Assembly (NCBI GenBank): GCA_039809365.1
Contig: JBDHUV010000032.1
Coordinates: 1-8,108, forward strand
Reading direction: 5' to 3'
From: JBDHUV01 sp039809365
Lineage (GTDB): Bacteria > Patescibacteriota > Microgenomatia > Levybacterales > GWA1-39-11
DNA length: 8,108 nucleotides
Positions within the stretch are counted from its first letter, which is position 1. Every line of letters starts with the position of its first letter. Position numbers and translations under genes: made by a program. The notes under the pieces are model-generated. The model did not search any database. It saw only the letters and a list, made by a program, of their open reading frames with translations, and was not told where the DNA came from. This document shows, piece by piece, positions 1 through 7,160 of this stretch.

Positions 1-1
1 A

Positions 2-136
2 GATGAGTTCAATTATATTCTTGCACCGGCAGATATGATACTTCCTTCAAGATTTTACGCATGGAAAATTATATATTCAAATCCAGTAACCAATGTGACA
101 CTTTACTCACAGGAAGGGAATACATGGGTTTACTAA
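2..136 (+). CDS. 3' end of an unidentified upstream gene (partial)
   Basis: Reading frame 2 is open from the left edge to a TAA at 134-136 and encodes 44 residues, ending in NTWVY. The start lies outside the window. The other two plus-strand frames have stop codons within the first 40 bases. The peptide has Pro- and aromatic-rich stretches (LAPADMILPSRFYAWKIIYS) and no obvious membrane segment, so it reads like the soluble C-terminal tail of a larger protein. Its stop overlaps the ATG of the next gene (124) by 13 nt, and that gene's Shine-Dalgarno lies inside this frame. This is a typical translationally coupled pair and supports real coding. A membrane glycosyltransferase tail would fit the neighbour's likely role in surface glycans, but I do not recognise the family and claim no function. 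Confidence 0.6.
   Translation, partial: DEFNYILAPADMILPSRFYAWKIIYSNPVTNVTLYSQEGNTWVY
111..118 (+). promoter_or_regulatory. Shine-Dalgarno deciding the start of the Wzy_C-type gene
   Basis: AGGAAGGG at 111-118 is a strong purine-rich ribosome binding site. Its AGGAAGG core ends 6 nt before the ATG at 124. No comparable site precedes the in-frame ATG at 61. This favours 124 as the start. Confidence 0.7.
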
Positions 137-1323
137 AAATATTATTTGTAGCACTTTGTATAACATTCCCGTTTGGTGTACTTGTTCGTATTTCACTTAT
201 TCCTCAAGCATATGTATATCTTGTTGATTTAATAGTCATGGTATTTGTGTTATATGGAGTAAGTCTTCTTATTACCTCAAAAAGGAAAATACTGTGGTTT
301 GGTGAATGGAAATTCTTTCTTATAGCTGCAGTAGTCTCGTTACTCTTCAATGTTACATGGCTTCAGTTACACGATATCGTTGTTTCTTCTCTCTACCTGA
401 CAAGACTCATATTATATCTTCTGATGATTCCGATTGTCTCTTCATTTTTTACAAAAAAGGATCTTTCGCTTATTCTGGGAGGTATTTTTTTTGCGTTGAG
501 TATTACTGTCTTGGGTGGGCTTGTCCAATATTTTATATATCCGGATTTAAGAAATCTTATGTATATGGGATGGGACGAGCATTTATTTCGAATTTTCTCA
601 AGCTTTTTAGATCCAAATTTTGCTTCTATTCTTTTTTGTCTGGGGTTTTGGATAGGTGTATTGTACTTGAGAATTACAAATCACAAAGAGTATGTAAAGT
701 ATTTTATATATATATTGATCGCTCTTACAAGTGTAGCAATCCTTCTTACTTACTCGAGGACTGGATATCTTGCATGGGTAAGTTCTCTTTTTGTGTATAT
801 AGTTCTTACGAAAAATCTGCGAATGTTATGTATTACCATTATTTTTTTAATAGCAGGACTTATCGCATTACCAAAGGATATAAAAAGTGAAGGGGTGAAC
901 TTATTAAGAACTGCATCTATTTATAGCAGATTAGATGCATATGGGACATCTATTAGCATTATCCAAAAATACCCCATTTTTGGAGTAGGATTTAATGCCT
1001 ATAGATATGCAGTAGAAAAAATTGCTCCGTCTGAAAAAATTGAGATATCTCATGCAGGAGCTGGAGTTTCAAACAGCTACTTATTTATTCTTGCAACAAC
1101 AGGGATTGTTGGATTAGTTGCATTTCTTAAACTACTGTTTGAAGTAGGTAAACAGATTGCAAAATTATCTCAGAAAAATGTCAAAGTAATATTTACCTCG
1201 ATTGCTACTGTAGTACTTATAGGTAGCTTGACTGAAAATATATTATTTTATTCGTTTGTACTTATTATTTTGGCCTGTCTGTTCGGAGTACTTAAAATTC
1301 TTACGGAGAAAAGCGGACGGTAA
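124..1323 (+). CDS. O-antigen ligase/polymerase-like polytopic membrane protein (Wzy_C type)
   Basis: This 399-aa protein is very hydrophobic, with about ten membrane segments, and probably links or polymerises lipid-carried glycan units on the outer face of the cytoplasmic membrane. Family landmarks in order: RIFSSFLDPNFAS (residues 156-168, matching the usual R...PN segment), TYSRTGYLAW (209-218), SRLDAY (268-273), YPIFGVGFNAYR (283-294), then the large external loop with SHAGAGVSNSYLF (309-321), followed by LATTGIVGL. The usual HNxxL motif of this loop reads SNSYL here, with a His (H310) six residues earlier. The start at 124 is chosen because of its strong Shine-Dalgarno. The 21 extra residues from the ATG at 61 are polar and lie over the upstream coding frame. 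The gene follows the upstream gene with a 13-nt overlap and converges on the Ig-like gene. The family call is fairly safe. Whether it is a ligase, a polymerase or a protein glycosylation enzyme cannot be told from sequence. Confidence 0.8.
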   Translation: MGLLKILFVALCITFPFGVLVRISLIPQAYVYLVDLIVMVFVLYGVSLLITSKRKILWFGEWKFFLIAAVVSLLFNVTWLQLHDIVVSSLYLTRLILYLLMIPIVSSFFTKKDLSLILGGIFFALSITVLGGLVQYFIYPDLRNLMYMGWDEHLFRIFSSFLDPNFASILFCLGFWIGVLYLRITNHKEYVKYFIYILIALTSVAILLTYSRTGYLAWVSSLFVYIVLTKNLRMLCITIIFLIAGLIALPKDIKSEGVNLLRTASIYSRLDAYGTSISIIQKYPIFGVGFNAYRYAVEKIAPSEKIEISHAGAGVSNSYLFILATTGIVGLVAFLKLLFEVGKQIAKLSQKNVKVIFTSIATVVLIGSLTENILFYSFVLIILACLFGVLKILTEKSGR

Positions 1324-2026
1324 TCTCCTTTGTTGTTTCTTTCCCTGCTGCATTGGTTGCTTTTATGGTGATTTTGTTTTCTCCTTCATTGAGTGTAAGG
1401 TAAGAAGAGAAGTATCCATTCCCATCAACAATTGCTCTGAATCCATTTACCGTAACCGTTGTTTGTGGATCTGTTTTTCCTTGTACTTTAATTTCCTGAT
1501 CTCCTCTTTTAAATTCAGTCCCATCACCAGGTGAAACTTCATCTATTTTTGGTGGTTCTTTTGTATAAAGAATTAAATAGTCTTTTGTAAACTCACTTTT
1601 TCTGTCATCAACAACAGTTCGTGCTTTTAGAATATTCTGACCCTCTTGTAATTTTATGTTTTTAATTTCAAATGAATTATTTTCATCTACAGTGATCGAA
1701 TTAACTTTACGATTGTTGAGATATATCTCTACAACAGAATTTTTACTTGTGGTAGTTCCATTTATATTAATAGTTTCTGATTCAGTTGCTTGTGGAATAG
1801 GAGAAAAAGAGGGTGGTGTTACAAACTGAATTGTGTTTTCTTTTAGCTGATTTTGTTCTGCATTTGATCTGATCATATGCGTACCTATAAAATCCAGGAT
1901 ACGAGGACCAAAAAAAATTGAAGCTACAATGAGCATAATAGAGGAAGGAATAAATATATAAAGCTGTTTTTTGCTTTGTTGCTCAAGAGTTCTCGATAGT
2001 CGAGTCCCTTGTCGTGATTTTGCCAT
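1301..2026 (-). CDS. Membrane-anchored protein with two bacterial Ig-like domains, downstream of atpC
   Basis: This 241-aa protein has a basic N-terminus (K3, R5, R9, R12, K19, K20), one membrane segment at about residues 22-40 (possibly to 48), a Pro/Ser/Thr-rich linker (about 64-82) and two beta-rich repeats at about 83-156 and 158-239. Each repeat has an Ig-like pattern of the glucodextranase-B/Big type: a strand with INGTT or VQGKTDP, then VEIYLNN or VTVNG, then NSFEI or GYFSSYL, then LQEGQNILKA or LNEGENKITI, ending in an A...V..D/AAGKE turn. Topology is probably N-in/C-out, with the Ig domains outside. I see no catalytic motif, cysteines or sortase signal. The ATG lies 3 nt after the atpC TAG on the same strand, so it is likely co-transcribed with the ATP synthase. 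Its 3' end overlaps the convergent Wzy_C gene by 23 nt. Function is unknown; a structural or adhesive surface role is the usual guess for such domains. Confidence 0.8.
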   Translation of the reverse strand: MAKSRQGTRLSRTLEQQSKKQLYIFIPSSIMLIVASIFFGPRILDFIGTHMIRSNAEQNQLKENTIQFVTPPSFSPIPQATESETININGTTTSKNSVVEIYLNNRKVNSITVDENNSFEIKNIKLQEGQNILKARTVVDDRKSEFTKDYLILYTKEPPKIDEVSPGDGTEFKRGDQEIKVQGKTDPQTTVTVNGFRAIVDGNGYFSSYLTLNEGENKITIKATNAAGKETTKEITVRFSP

Positions 2027-2029
2027 AGA

Positions 2030-2452
2030 CTAATTTGTTCTACGTTTCATTTTATCAGCAATTTTCAAAGAAAAAAGTGCTTTTTGTAACTCTTTCTCTG
2101 CAACTACAAAATCTTCATTTGCAATTTTACCTTCTAATATTTCCTCTGCACGTTTTTTAGCTTCCTCAACTTTTGCAATCTCTATAGAGTCTGCTCTTAC
2201 TGCATAATCTGAGAGTACTGTTACTTTATGTTTTAATACTTCAACAAATCCACCAAAAATTGCGATATGAGTTTTTTTCTTATCAACAATGACTGTTGCT
2301 TCTCCAGCGTCTAATTTTGTAAAAAGTGGAGCATGATCCGGCAAAACTGCAATTTCGCCTGTTGTGGTCGGAAGTATAACTTCGGACACTTCACCACTAT
2401 AACTTACTCCTTCAGGGGATACGATTTCTAAATGAAAAGTTTTATTTGCCAC
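2030..2452 (-). CDS. atpC: ATP synthase F1 subunit epsilon
   Basis: This 140-aa protein is the small central-stalk subunit. It couples the gamma/c-ring rotor and can inhibit ATP hydrolysis through its C-terminal helices. The N-terminal beta-sandwich (about 1-85) shows family landmarks: FHLEIVSPEGVSYSGEV, LPTTTGEIAVLPDHAPL and IAIFGGFVEVLKHKVTVLSD. The C-terminal helical hairpin (about 88-135) is full length, so the subunit is not truncated. The position matching the I(L)DxxRA ATP-binding motif of Bacillus epsilon reads IEIAKV, so ATP binding of that type is doubtful. Translation starts at GTG (2450-2452), inside the end of atpD with an 11-nt overlap. A GAGGAGG Shine-Dalgarno within atpD supports this start, and no nearby ATG competes. 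The stop is TAG. Confidence 0.96.
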   Translation of the reverse strand: MANKTFHLEIVSPEGVSYSGEVSEVILPTTTGEIAVLPDHAPLFTKLDAGEATVIVDKKKTHIAIFGGFVEVLKHKVTVLSDYAVRADSIEIAKVEEAKKRAEEILEGKIANEDFVVAEKELQKALFSLKIADKMKRRTN

Positions 2453-3875
2453 TGTTTGCTACCGCCTCCTCAATTGTGCCTACCATATAAAAGGCTTGTT
2501 CAGGGAGATTATCATGTTTTCCTTCGATAATTTCTTTAAATCCTTTCACAGTTTCTGCAATAGATACATATTTACCTGGCTGTCCTGTAAAGATCTCAGC
2601 AACGAACATAGGTTGAGTCAAAAATCTTTGAATTTTACGAGCACGTGAAACAGTTAATTTATCTTCATCAGATAGCTCATCAATACCTAAAATAGCAATA
2701 ATATCTTGGAGATCTTTGTATCTTTGTAAAATTCTTTTTATCTCAGATGCGACGAAATAATGGTCTTGCCCTACAATATTTGGATCAAGTAATCGTGAAG
2801 AAGAAGTGAGTGGATCTACAGCTGGATAAAGCCCTTGTTCTGCAATAGATCTCTCAAGTGTAATGGTTGCGTCAAGGTGAGCAAAAATTGTTGCAGGTGC
2901 TGGATCAGTATAATCGTCCGCTGGTACATAAATTGCTTGTACTGAAGTAATTGATCCTTTTTTTGTAGAAGTGATTCTTTCTTGGAGTGTTCCAATATCT
3001 TCCGCAAGAGTGGGTTGGTATCCTACTGCTGATGGCATTCTACCCAGAAGCGCAGACACCTCAGATCCTGCTTGAGCAAATCTAAATACATTATCGATAA
3101 AGAGAAGTACATCTTCACCTTTTTGATCTCTAAAATATTCAGCCATTGTAAGTGCGGTCAATGGTACTCGAAGACGGTTACCAGGTGGTTCATTCATCTG
3201 ACCAAAAACCATCACCGTTTTATCCAACACATTTGCTTCTTTCATCTCTATCCAAAGATCTGTTCCTTCGCGTGTACGTTCTCCTACACCTGCAAACACA
3301 GAGTGTCCTTTGTGTACCATCGCAATATTTCGGATAAGTTCTTTTACAATAACTGTTTTACCTACTCCTGCACCTCCGAAAATACCGATTTTTCCACCTT
3401 TTGTAAATGGAGCCATCAAATCAATAACTTTTATTCCTGTTTCAAGCATCTCAGGTTTTGTAGATTGTTCTACAAGAGATGGAGCTTTTTTATGGATAAC
3501 ATCTGTTTCACTTTCTTTACTTTTTACCTCTCCAAGCCCATCAATTGGATTTCCGAGTACATCAAAAATGCGTCCAAGTGTCGCTTCTCCAATAGGTACT
3601 GCAATTGCTTTCCCTGTTCTTTTTACTTTTGTACCTCGGGTAAGTCCTTCTGTAGGACCAAGAGCGAGAGCACGGACTGTACTATTCCCAAAATCATACT
3701 CAGTTTCCAACGTAAGTGTTTTGTTAGTTGTTCCAGCAGCAGGTTTTGGTAATTCAATCTCTAACGCTTCATATATACCAGGACCTTGTCCATCGAAAAC
3801 AATATCTACGACTGGCCCTTGAATGCGGATTACTTCTCCTTGTGCTAAATTGTTTTTTGTTTTTTCGTTTGCCAT
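2442..3875 (-). CDS. atpD: ATP synthase F1 subunit beta (catalytic)
   Basis: This 477-aa subunit carries the catalytic ATP-forming sites of the alpha3beta3 head. In order: the N-terminal beta-barrel (EVIRIQGPVVDIVF, about 14-27), Walker A GGAGVGKT (167-174), the catalytic Glu motif GERTREG (E199, R200), Walker B VLLFIDN (D261), LLGRMPSAVGYQP (277-288), the adenine-binding Tyr before PAVDPLTSSS (Y350; family signature 351-360), and the C-terminal DELSDED (399-405), the counterpart of DELSEED that contacts gamma. All key residues are present and the length is normal. The ATG at 3873-3875 is chosen because MANEKTKNN resembles family N-termini and lies 4 nt after the atpG stop. An in-frame ATG at 3897-3899 would add eight residues lying over the end of atpG. 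The gene overlaps atpC by 11 nt. Confidence 0.98.
   Translation of the reverse strand: MANEKTKNNLAQGEVIRIQGPVVDIVFDGQGPGIYEALEIELPKPAAGTTNKTLTLETEYDFGNSTVRALALGPTEGLTRGTKVKRTGKAIAVPIGEATLGRIFDVLGNPIDGLGEVKSKESETDVIHKKAPSLVEQSTKPEMLETGIKVIDLMAPFTKGGKIGIFGGAGVGKTVIVKELIRNIAMVHKGHSVFAGVGERTREGTDLWIEMKEANVLDKTVMVFGQMNEPPGNRLRVPLTALTMAEYFRDQKGEDVLLFIDNVFRFAQAGSEVSALLGRMPSAVGYQPTLAEDIGTLQERITSTKKGSITSVQAIYVPADDYTDPAPATIFAHLDATITLERSIAEQGLYPAVDPLTSSSRLLDPNIVGQDHYFVASEIKRILQRYKDLQDIIAILGIDELSDEDKLTVSRARKIQRFLTQPMFVAEIFTGQPGKYVSIAETVKGFKEIIEGKHDNLPEQAFYMVGTIEEAVANSGK
2465..2471 (-). promoter_or_regulatory. Shine-Dalgarno of atpC inside the atpD coding end
   Basis: On the sense strand GAGGAGG ends 12 nt before the GTG start of atpC. 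It encodes the Glu-Glu near the atpD C-terminus at the same time. It supports both the GTG start and coupled translation of the two genes. Confidence 0.55.
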
Positions 3876-3879
3876 ATAT

Positions 3880-4737
3880 TTATGCTGCAGTATTTGCAAG
3901 ATCTAAGATCTCATTGGTAATCTTTTCTTGACGGTTCTTATTATACGTGAGAGTAAGGAATTCAGCAACATCTTGTGCATTATTCTTTGCATTTTGCATT
4001 GCTACCATACGCGCTGCTTGCTCAGATGTATAGGCATTCATGAGTAAATCATACAATTTTACTTCTACATAGTAGGGAAGTAAGTCAGTAAGAATTGACT
4101 CTATGTTCGGTTCTACTAAGAAAGGGAGGTCTTCTATAGCCTCTTCTTCATTTTTCTCTATAATAGAGTGTGAGATGGGCAGAAGCGTAGTACTTGTAAT
4201 CGTTTGTTTGAGTAAAGAGTCAAAACGAGTGTAGAGTACTTCTACAGTTCCTGTTTTGCCTTCTGCGTAAAATTGCTCAATAAGTGTGATGAGTTGATAC
4301 ACCATAGAGTAGTGAGGAATAGTTGTTCCCATAGGAAAAGATGCAATAAGGTCACTTTGAACTTTTGCATTCATATTCTCCATTTTTTTTCCTACACTTA
4401 CGACAGTAGTATCTGAGAGATCTTTATCAAGAAGTGCTTTATATAAATTTGTATTTAATGATCCGCATAACCCTTTGTCAGGTGAAAAAGCGATAAGAAG
4501 TTTACGAGACGAATCAGTTTGGGCAAGGTATGGGTGAGAAAATTTAGAGAGATCAGCATGAGCTATAATATCTTCGGTAAGTGAAGTGATCCTTTGTGCA
4601 TATGCTCTGTTTCTTTCAACAATAAGTTGCGCACGTTTTATTTTACTTGCAGATACCATCTCCATGGCTTTTGCGATCTGGGCAATATTTTTTGCAGTTT
4701 TAATTCTTCTTTTTAATAAAAATAGATTTTCAGCCAT
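3880..4737 (-). CDS. atpG: ATP synthase F1 subunit gamma (central rotor shaft)
   Basis: This 285-aa protein is the coiled-coil shaft that turns inside alpha3beta3 and drives the binding changes. The N-terminal helix carries the family pattern RRIKTAKNIAQIAKAMEMVS followed by ASKIKRAQ (about 10-37). The C-terminal helix carries SEQAARMVAMQNAKNNAQ and YNKNRQEKITNEI (about 235-280). The central Rossmann-like domain includes LLIAFSPDKGLCGSLN (about 79-94). The length matches the usual 285-290 residues, so nothing appears lost. It lies 44 nt after atpA, the largest gap within the F1 part. Only a weak purine stretch (TTGAGAT) precedes the ATG at 4737. Its TAA is followed 4 nt later by the atpD ATG. 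Confidence 0.97.
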   Translation of the reverse strand: MAENLFLLKRRIKTAKNIAQIAKAMEMVSASKIKRAQLIVERNRAYAQRITSLTEDIIAHADLSKFSHPYLAQTDSSRKLLIAFSPDKGLCGSLNTNLYKALLDKDLSDTTVVSVGKKMENMNAKVQSDLIASFPMGTTIPHYSMVYQLITLIEQFYAEGKTGTVEVLYTRFDSLLKQTITSTTLLPISHSIIEKNEEEAIEDLPFLVEPNIESILTDLLPYYVEVKLYDLLMNAYTSEQAARMVAMQNAKNNAQDVAEFLTLTYNKNRQEKITNEILDLANTAA

Positions 4738-4781
4738 ACTTTTTTATTTGTGATCTCAATGAAAGAACAAGAAACTGGAAA

Positions 4782-6305
4782 TTACTTCAAAAAGCTTCTT
4801 TTGAACTCGAGAATTACTTTCTGGAGTGAATCAAGTGTTTTATCATCCATCTTGTCTCCTGTACTAATTTTTTTAACTAATGCTTTTTCTTTAATTTTTA
4901 CAAACTCAAGTAATTTTAGTTCAAACTCACTTACTTGTTCTACTGGTACATCATCGATAAGTCCTGATGTTGCAGCATATGTACTGATAATCTCAGATAC
5001 TTCATCAAATGGGGTATACTGTTTTTGATTCATTATTGCACTTACTCGTTTTCCTCTCTCGATTTGTTTTGCTGTTTGTTCATCAAGATCTGTTCCAAAC
5101 TGAGCAAACGCAGCAAGACTTCTAAACTGTGCAAGTTCAATACGTACTGGACCTGCAACTTGTTTCATAGCTTTTGTTTGTGCTGCACCTCCTACACGTG
5201 ATACAGAGATACCGACGTTGATAGCAGGTCTTGTTCCTGCATTGAATAGATCAGATTCTAAAAAGATTTGTCCATCTGTAATTGAGATAACATTGGTAGG
5301 AATGTATGCAGATACATCACCTGCTTGAGTTTCAATAATAGGGAATGAAGTAATAGAACCTCCGCCTTTCTCTTCTGACATACGAGATGATCGTTCAAGA
5401 AGTCTTGAGTGGAGATAGAAGATATCTCCAGGATATGCTTCACGACCTGCAGGTCTTCTCAGAAGTAGAGACACTTGTCTATATGCCCATGCATGTTTTG
5501 AAAGATCATCGTATACAACTAAAACATCTTTCCCTTTATCCATGAAATATTCTGCGACCGCAGTTGCAGCGTATGGTGCAAGATACTGCAATGCTGCAGG
5601 GTCAGATGAACTTGCAGCAACAACAACAGAGTAATCAAAAGCTTTGTTCTCTTCTAGAAGGGCTATTGTACGAGCGATATTACCTCTTTTTTGTCCGATA
5701 GCACAGTAAATACAAATTACTTGATTAAGCCCTAAATCTTTTTTCTTTTGATTTATGATAGAGTCGATTGCAATTGCTGTCTTCCCTGTTCCACGGTCTC
5801 CAATGATTAATTGGCGTTGTCCTCTTCCGATTGGGGTCAGTGAGTCAATTGCTTTAATACCAGTTTTAAGTGGAGTATCCACTGGTTGTCTGTCTATAAC
5901 ACCAGGAGCAATTTTCTCAAGAGGGTACAGTTCTCCGTTTGTCACTTTTAATTCTTTTCCATCAAGTGGATTTTGAAGTGGATCAATAACTCTTCCAATT
6001 AAACTGTCTGAGACATTCATTGCAAGTACTCTTCCTGTAGTTTTTGCGCCCATTCCTTCTCTTATTTCTTCAAAATTTCCAGAGAGAAGAATAATTGAGA
6101 CAGTGTCTTGTTCAAGACCAAGCGCAAGTCCTCTTGATCCATTATCAAAAAGTACTTCTTCACCATATCCAACTTTTGAGAGTCCAGATACCGTTACAAT
6201 TCCGTCACCAACTGCTTGTACTGTTCCGACATTTTCTACTGCAGGAGTAGAGTCTATTTTCTGTAATTTTTTTTCTAATAATTGTATAAGTTCTTCTGGC
6301 TTCAT
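4782..6305 (-). CDS. atpA: ATP synthase F1 subunit alpha
   Basis: This 507-aa protein forms the non-catalytic nucleotide-binding subunit of the F1 head and supplies the arginine finger to the beta active site. An N-terminal helix (about 1-18, EELIQLLEKKLQKI), which normally docks on delta, is present. Next come the beta-barrel (VGTVQAVGDGIVTVSGL, about 26-42), Walker A GDRGTGKT (169-176), Walker B VLVVYDD (261-267), YRQVSLLLRRPAGREAYPGD (275-294), the family signature PAINVGISVS (360-369) and arginine finger R370 in SRVGGAAQ. Length and motifs are normal. The ATG overlaps the atpH stop as ATGA, with no clear Shine-Dalgarno, so it probably relies on coupling to atpH. Confidence 0.98.
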   Translation of the reverse strand: MKPEELIQLLEKKLQKIDSTPAVENVGTVQAVGDGIVTVSGLSKVGYGEEVLFDNGSRGLALGLEQDTVSIILLSGNFEEIREGMGAKTTGRVLAMNVSDSLIGRVIDPLQNPLDGKELKVTNGELYPLEKIAPGVIDRQPVDTPLKTGIKAIDSLTPIGRGQRQLIIGDRGTGKTAIAIDSIINQKKKDLGLNQVICIYCAIGQKRGNIARTIALLEENKAFDYSVVVAASSSDPAALQYLAPYAATAVAEYFMDKGKDVLVVYDDLSKHAWAYRQVSLLLRRPAGREAYPGDIFYLHSRLLERSSRMSEEKGGGSITSFPIIETQAGDVSAYIPTNVISITDGQIFLESDLFNAGTRPAINVGISVSRVGGAAQTKAMKQVAGPVRIELAQFRSLAAFAQFGTDLDEQTAKQIERGKRVSAIMNQKQYTPFDEVSEIISTYAATSGLIDDVPVEQVSEFELKLLEFVKIKEKALVKKISTGDKMDDKTLDSLQKVILEFKRSFLK

Positions 6306-6649
6306 AGTTCGTTTGTAAGTCTTTCTATAGTTGTATTAATATAGTTTTTAACTGAATAATCATACATGTCATCGCCGATTTTTACAATAACCCCACCTTT
6401 TATTGAAGAGTCTGTACGAAATGATATGTTTTTATCTTTGTAATTTTTTTTAAAATACTCTGCTATTATATCTGATTTTTCTGCAGTTGTAACCTCTATA
6501 TTACTTTTTGCATATGCTGTTCGTAAATATTGAAGAAACTTTTTAAGATCTGAAGTAGATAATGAGTTAATAAATTGAGATATTGTATCTTTTTTAACAC
6601 TCCCTGTTGTTGTAATGCTGTATGCAAGTTGTCTTAACTGATTATCCAT
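6302..6649 (-). CDS. atpH: ATP synthase F1 subunit delta, short form
   Basis: This 115-aa protein links the top of F1 to the peripheral stalk (OSCP/delta family). The C-terminal half is recognisable: NIEVTTAEKSD (50-60), then SSIKGGVIVKIGDDMYDYSV (81-100) and a final helix, which match the family's beta-hairpin and IGGV-(I/V)-x-(I/V)-GD motif. The region before it is only about 50 residues, against roughly 105 for the usual six-helix N-terminal domain (E. coli delta is 177 aa). The short length is not a misplaced start: an in-frame TAG lies at 6665-6667, 15 nt upstream of the ATG. The gene overlaps atpF by 8 nt and atpA by 4 nt (ATGA). The stop is TGA, which argues against a recoded TGA. Family assignment rests on the C-terminal motif and operon position, and both are strong. 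Confidence 0.92.
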   Translation of the reverse strand: MDNQLRQLAYSITTTGSVKKDTISQFINSLSTSDLKKFLQYLRTAYAKSNIEVTTAEKSDIIAEYFKKNYKDKNISFRTDSSIKGGVIVKIGDDMYDYSVKNYINTTIERLTNEL

Positions 6650-7148
6650 TCTTCTGAATTCTTTCTAATCCTTTCTTTATGACTGTTTCTTTCTCTGATT
6701 TGGAAAAAAGGTCAGTGACTACTTTATCAAGAACTGCTTTGGAAAGAGCAAGAGACATTGTTGCAGCCTCTTTCTTCATCTTTTCCATCTCGATCTCAGA
6801 TTGTTTCTTTGCGTCTGTAATAATTTTTTCAGCTTCTGTGCGCGCTGTTAAAAGTATTTCTTCTTTTAATGAATCAGCAGTTTTTTTTGTCTCTTCAATA
6901 ATTGCCTGAGATTCCTGAGCTGCTTGTTTTAAGATTACATCTTTTTCAGATTGTGCACTCTCAAGAGCTAATGCTGCTTTTTCACTATCTTTTAATCCTT
7001 GTTCAATTGTTTTTCTTCTTTTATCTATCATCTCAAGAAGAGATGAATAAAGAAACTTCTTGAACAAAAACGCAAGAATCAAGAAATTAATTATCTGAGC
7101 TATAAATAAGCCCCAATTAAAACCAAATTGTTCTAAAATATGTTCCAT
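6642..7148 (-). CDS. atpF: ATP synthase Fo subunit b (peripheral stalk)
   Basis: This 168-aa protein is anchored by one N-terminal membrane helix (about 10-32, NWGLFIAQIINFLILAFLF), followed by a long, highly charged, Ala/Glu/Lys-rich coiled coil to the C-terminus. That is the standard architecture of the stator arm that holds alpha3beta3 still. The juxtamembrane KKFLYSSLLEMIDKRRKTIE (30-49) matches the family pattern of a Leu/Tyr-rich turn followed by a basic DKR. There is a single b gene in the cluster, so the stalk would be a b2 homodimer as in E. coli. The ATG is at 7146-7148, after a 73-nt structured spacer, and no strong Shine-Dalgarno precedes it. The TAA lies inside the start of atpH. 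Confidence 0.96.
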   Translation of the reverse strand: MEHILEQFGFNWGLFIAQIINFLILAFLFKKFLYSSLLEMIDKRRKTIEQGLKDSEKAALALESAQSEKDVILKQAAQESQAIIEETKKTADSLKEEILLTARTEAEKIITDAKKQSEIEMEKMKKEAATMSLALSKAVLDKVVTDLFSKSEKETVIKKGLERIQKNG

Positions 7149-7160
7149 AGTTTTAAATCT

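Noticed and set aside
306..890. A 194-codon plus-strand frame inside the Wzy_C gene
   Set aside because: It overlaps the well-supported membrane protein in another frame and its Tyr/Ser/Cys-rich translation lacks recognisable domains.
1305..1328. Possible bidirectional hairpin GGAGA/TCTCC at the convergent gene ends
   Set aside because: The stem is only 5 bp with a 14-nt loop, and no clean U-run follows on either strand. It is too weak to call a terminator.
3072..3822. Two long plus-strand open frames (226 and 170 codons) antisense to atpD
   Set aside because: They lie entirely opposite the highly conserved beta-subunit gene. Their translations are low-complexity Ser/Cys/Phe/Pro-rich, which is what antisense reading of this codon usage gives.
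3876..3899. Eight-residue N-terminal extension of atpD (MQILQHKY)
   Set aside because: It lies over the last codons of atpG, does not resemble beta N-termini, and the ATG at 3875 directly follows the atpG stop.
6302..6304. Possible alternative genetic code (TGA read as an amino acid, as in some CPR lineages)
   Set aside because: TGA acts as the atpH stop exactly at the ATGA overlap with atpA, and no conserved coding region here contains an in-frame TGA.
4750..6318. Plus-strand open frames antisense to atpA (4750-5028, 5755-5976, 6103-6318)
   Set aside because: They are shadows of atpA with Ser/Pro-rich translations. No ribosome binding site or family resemblance supports them.
6642..6670. 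Frameshift or mis-called start as the cause of the short delta subunit
   Set aside because: An in-frame TAG at 6665-6667 blocks extension, and the overlapping sequence is the intact C-terminal coding end of atpF.
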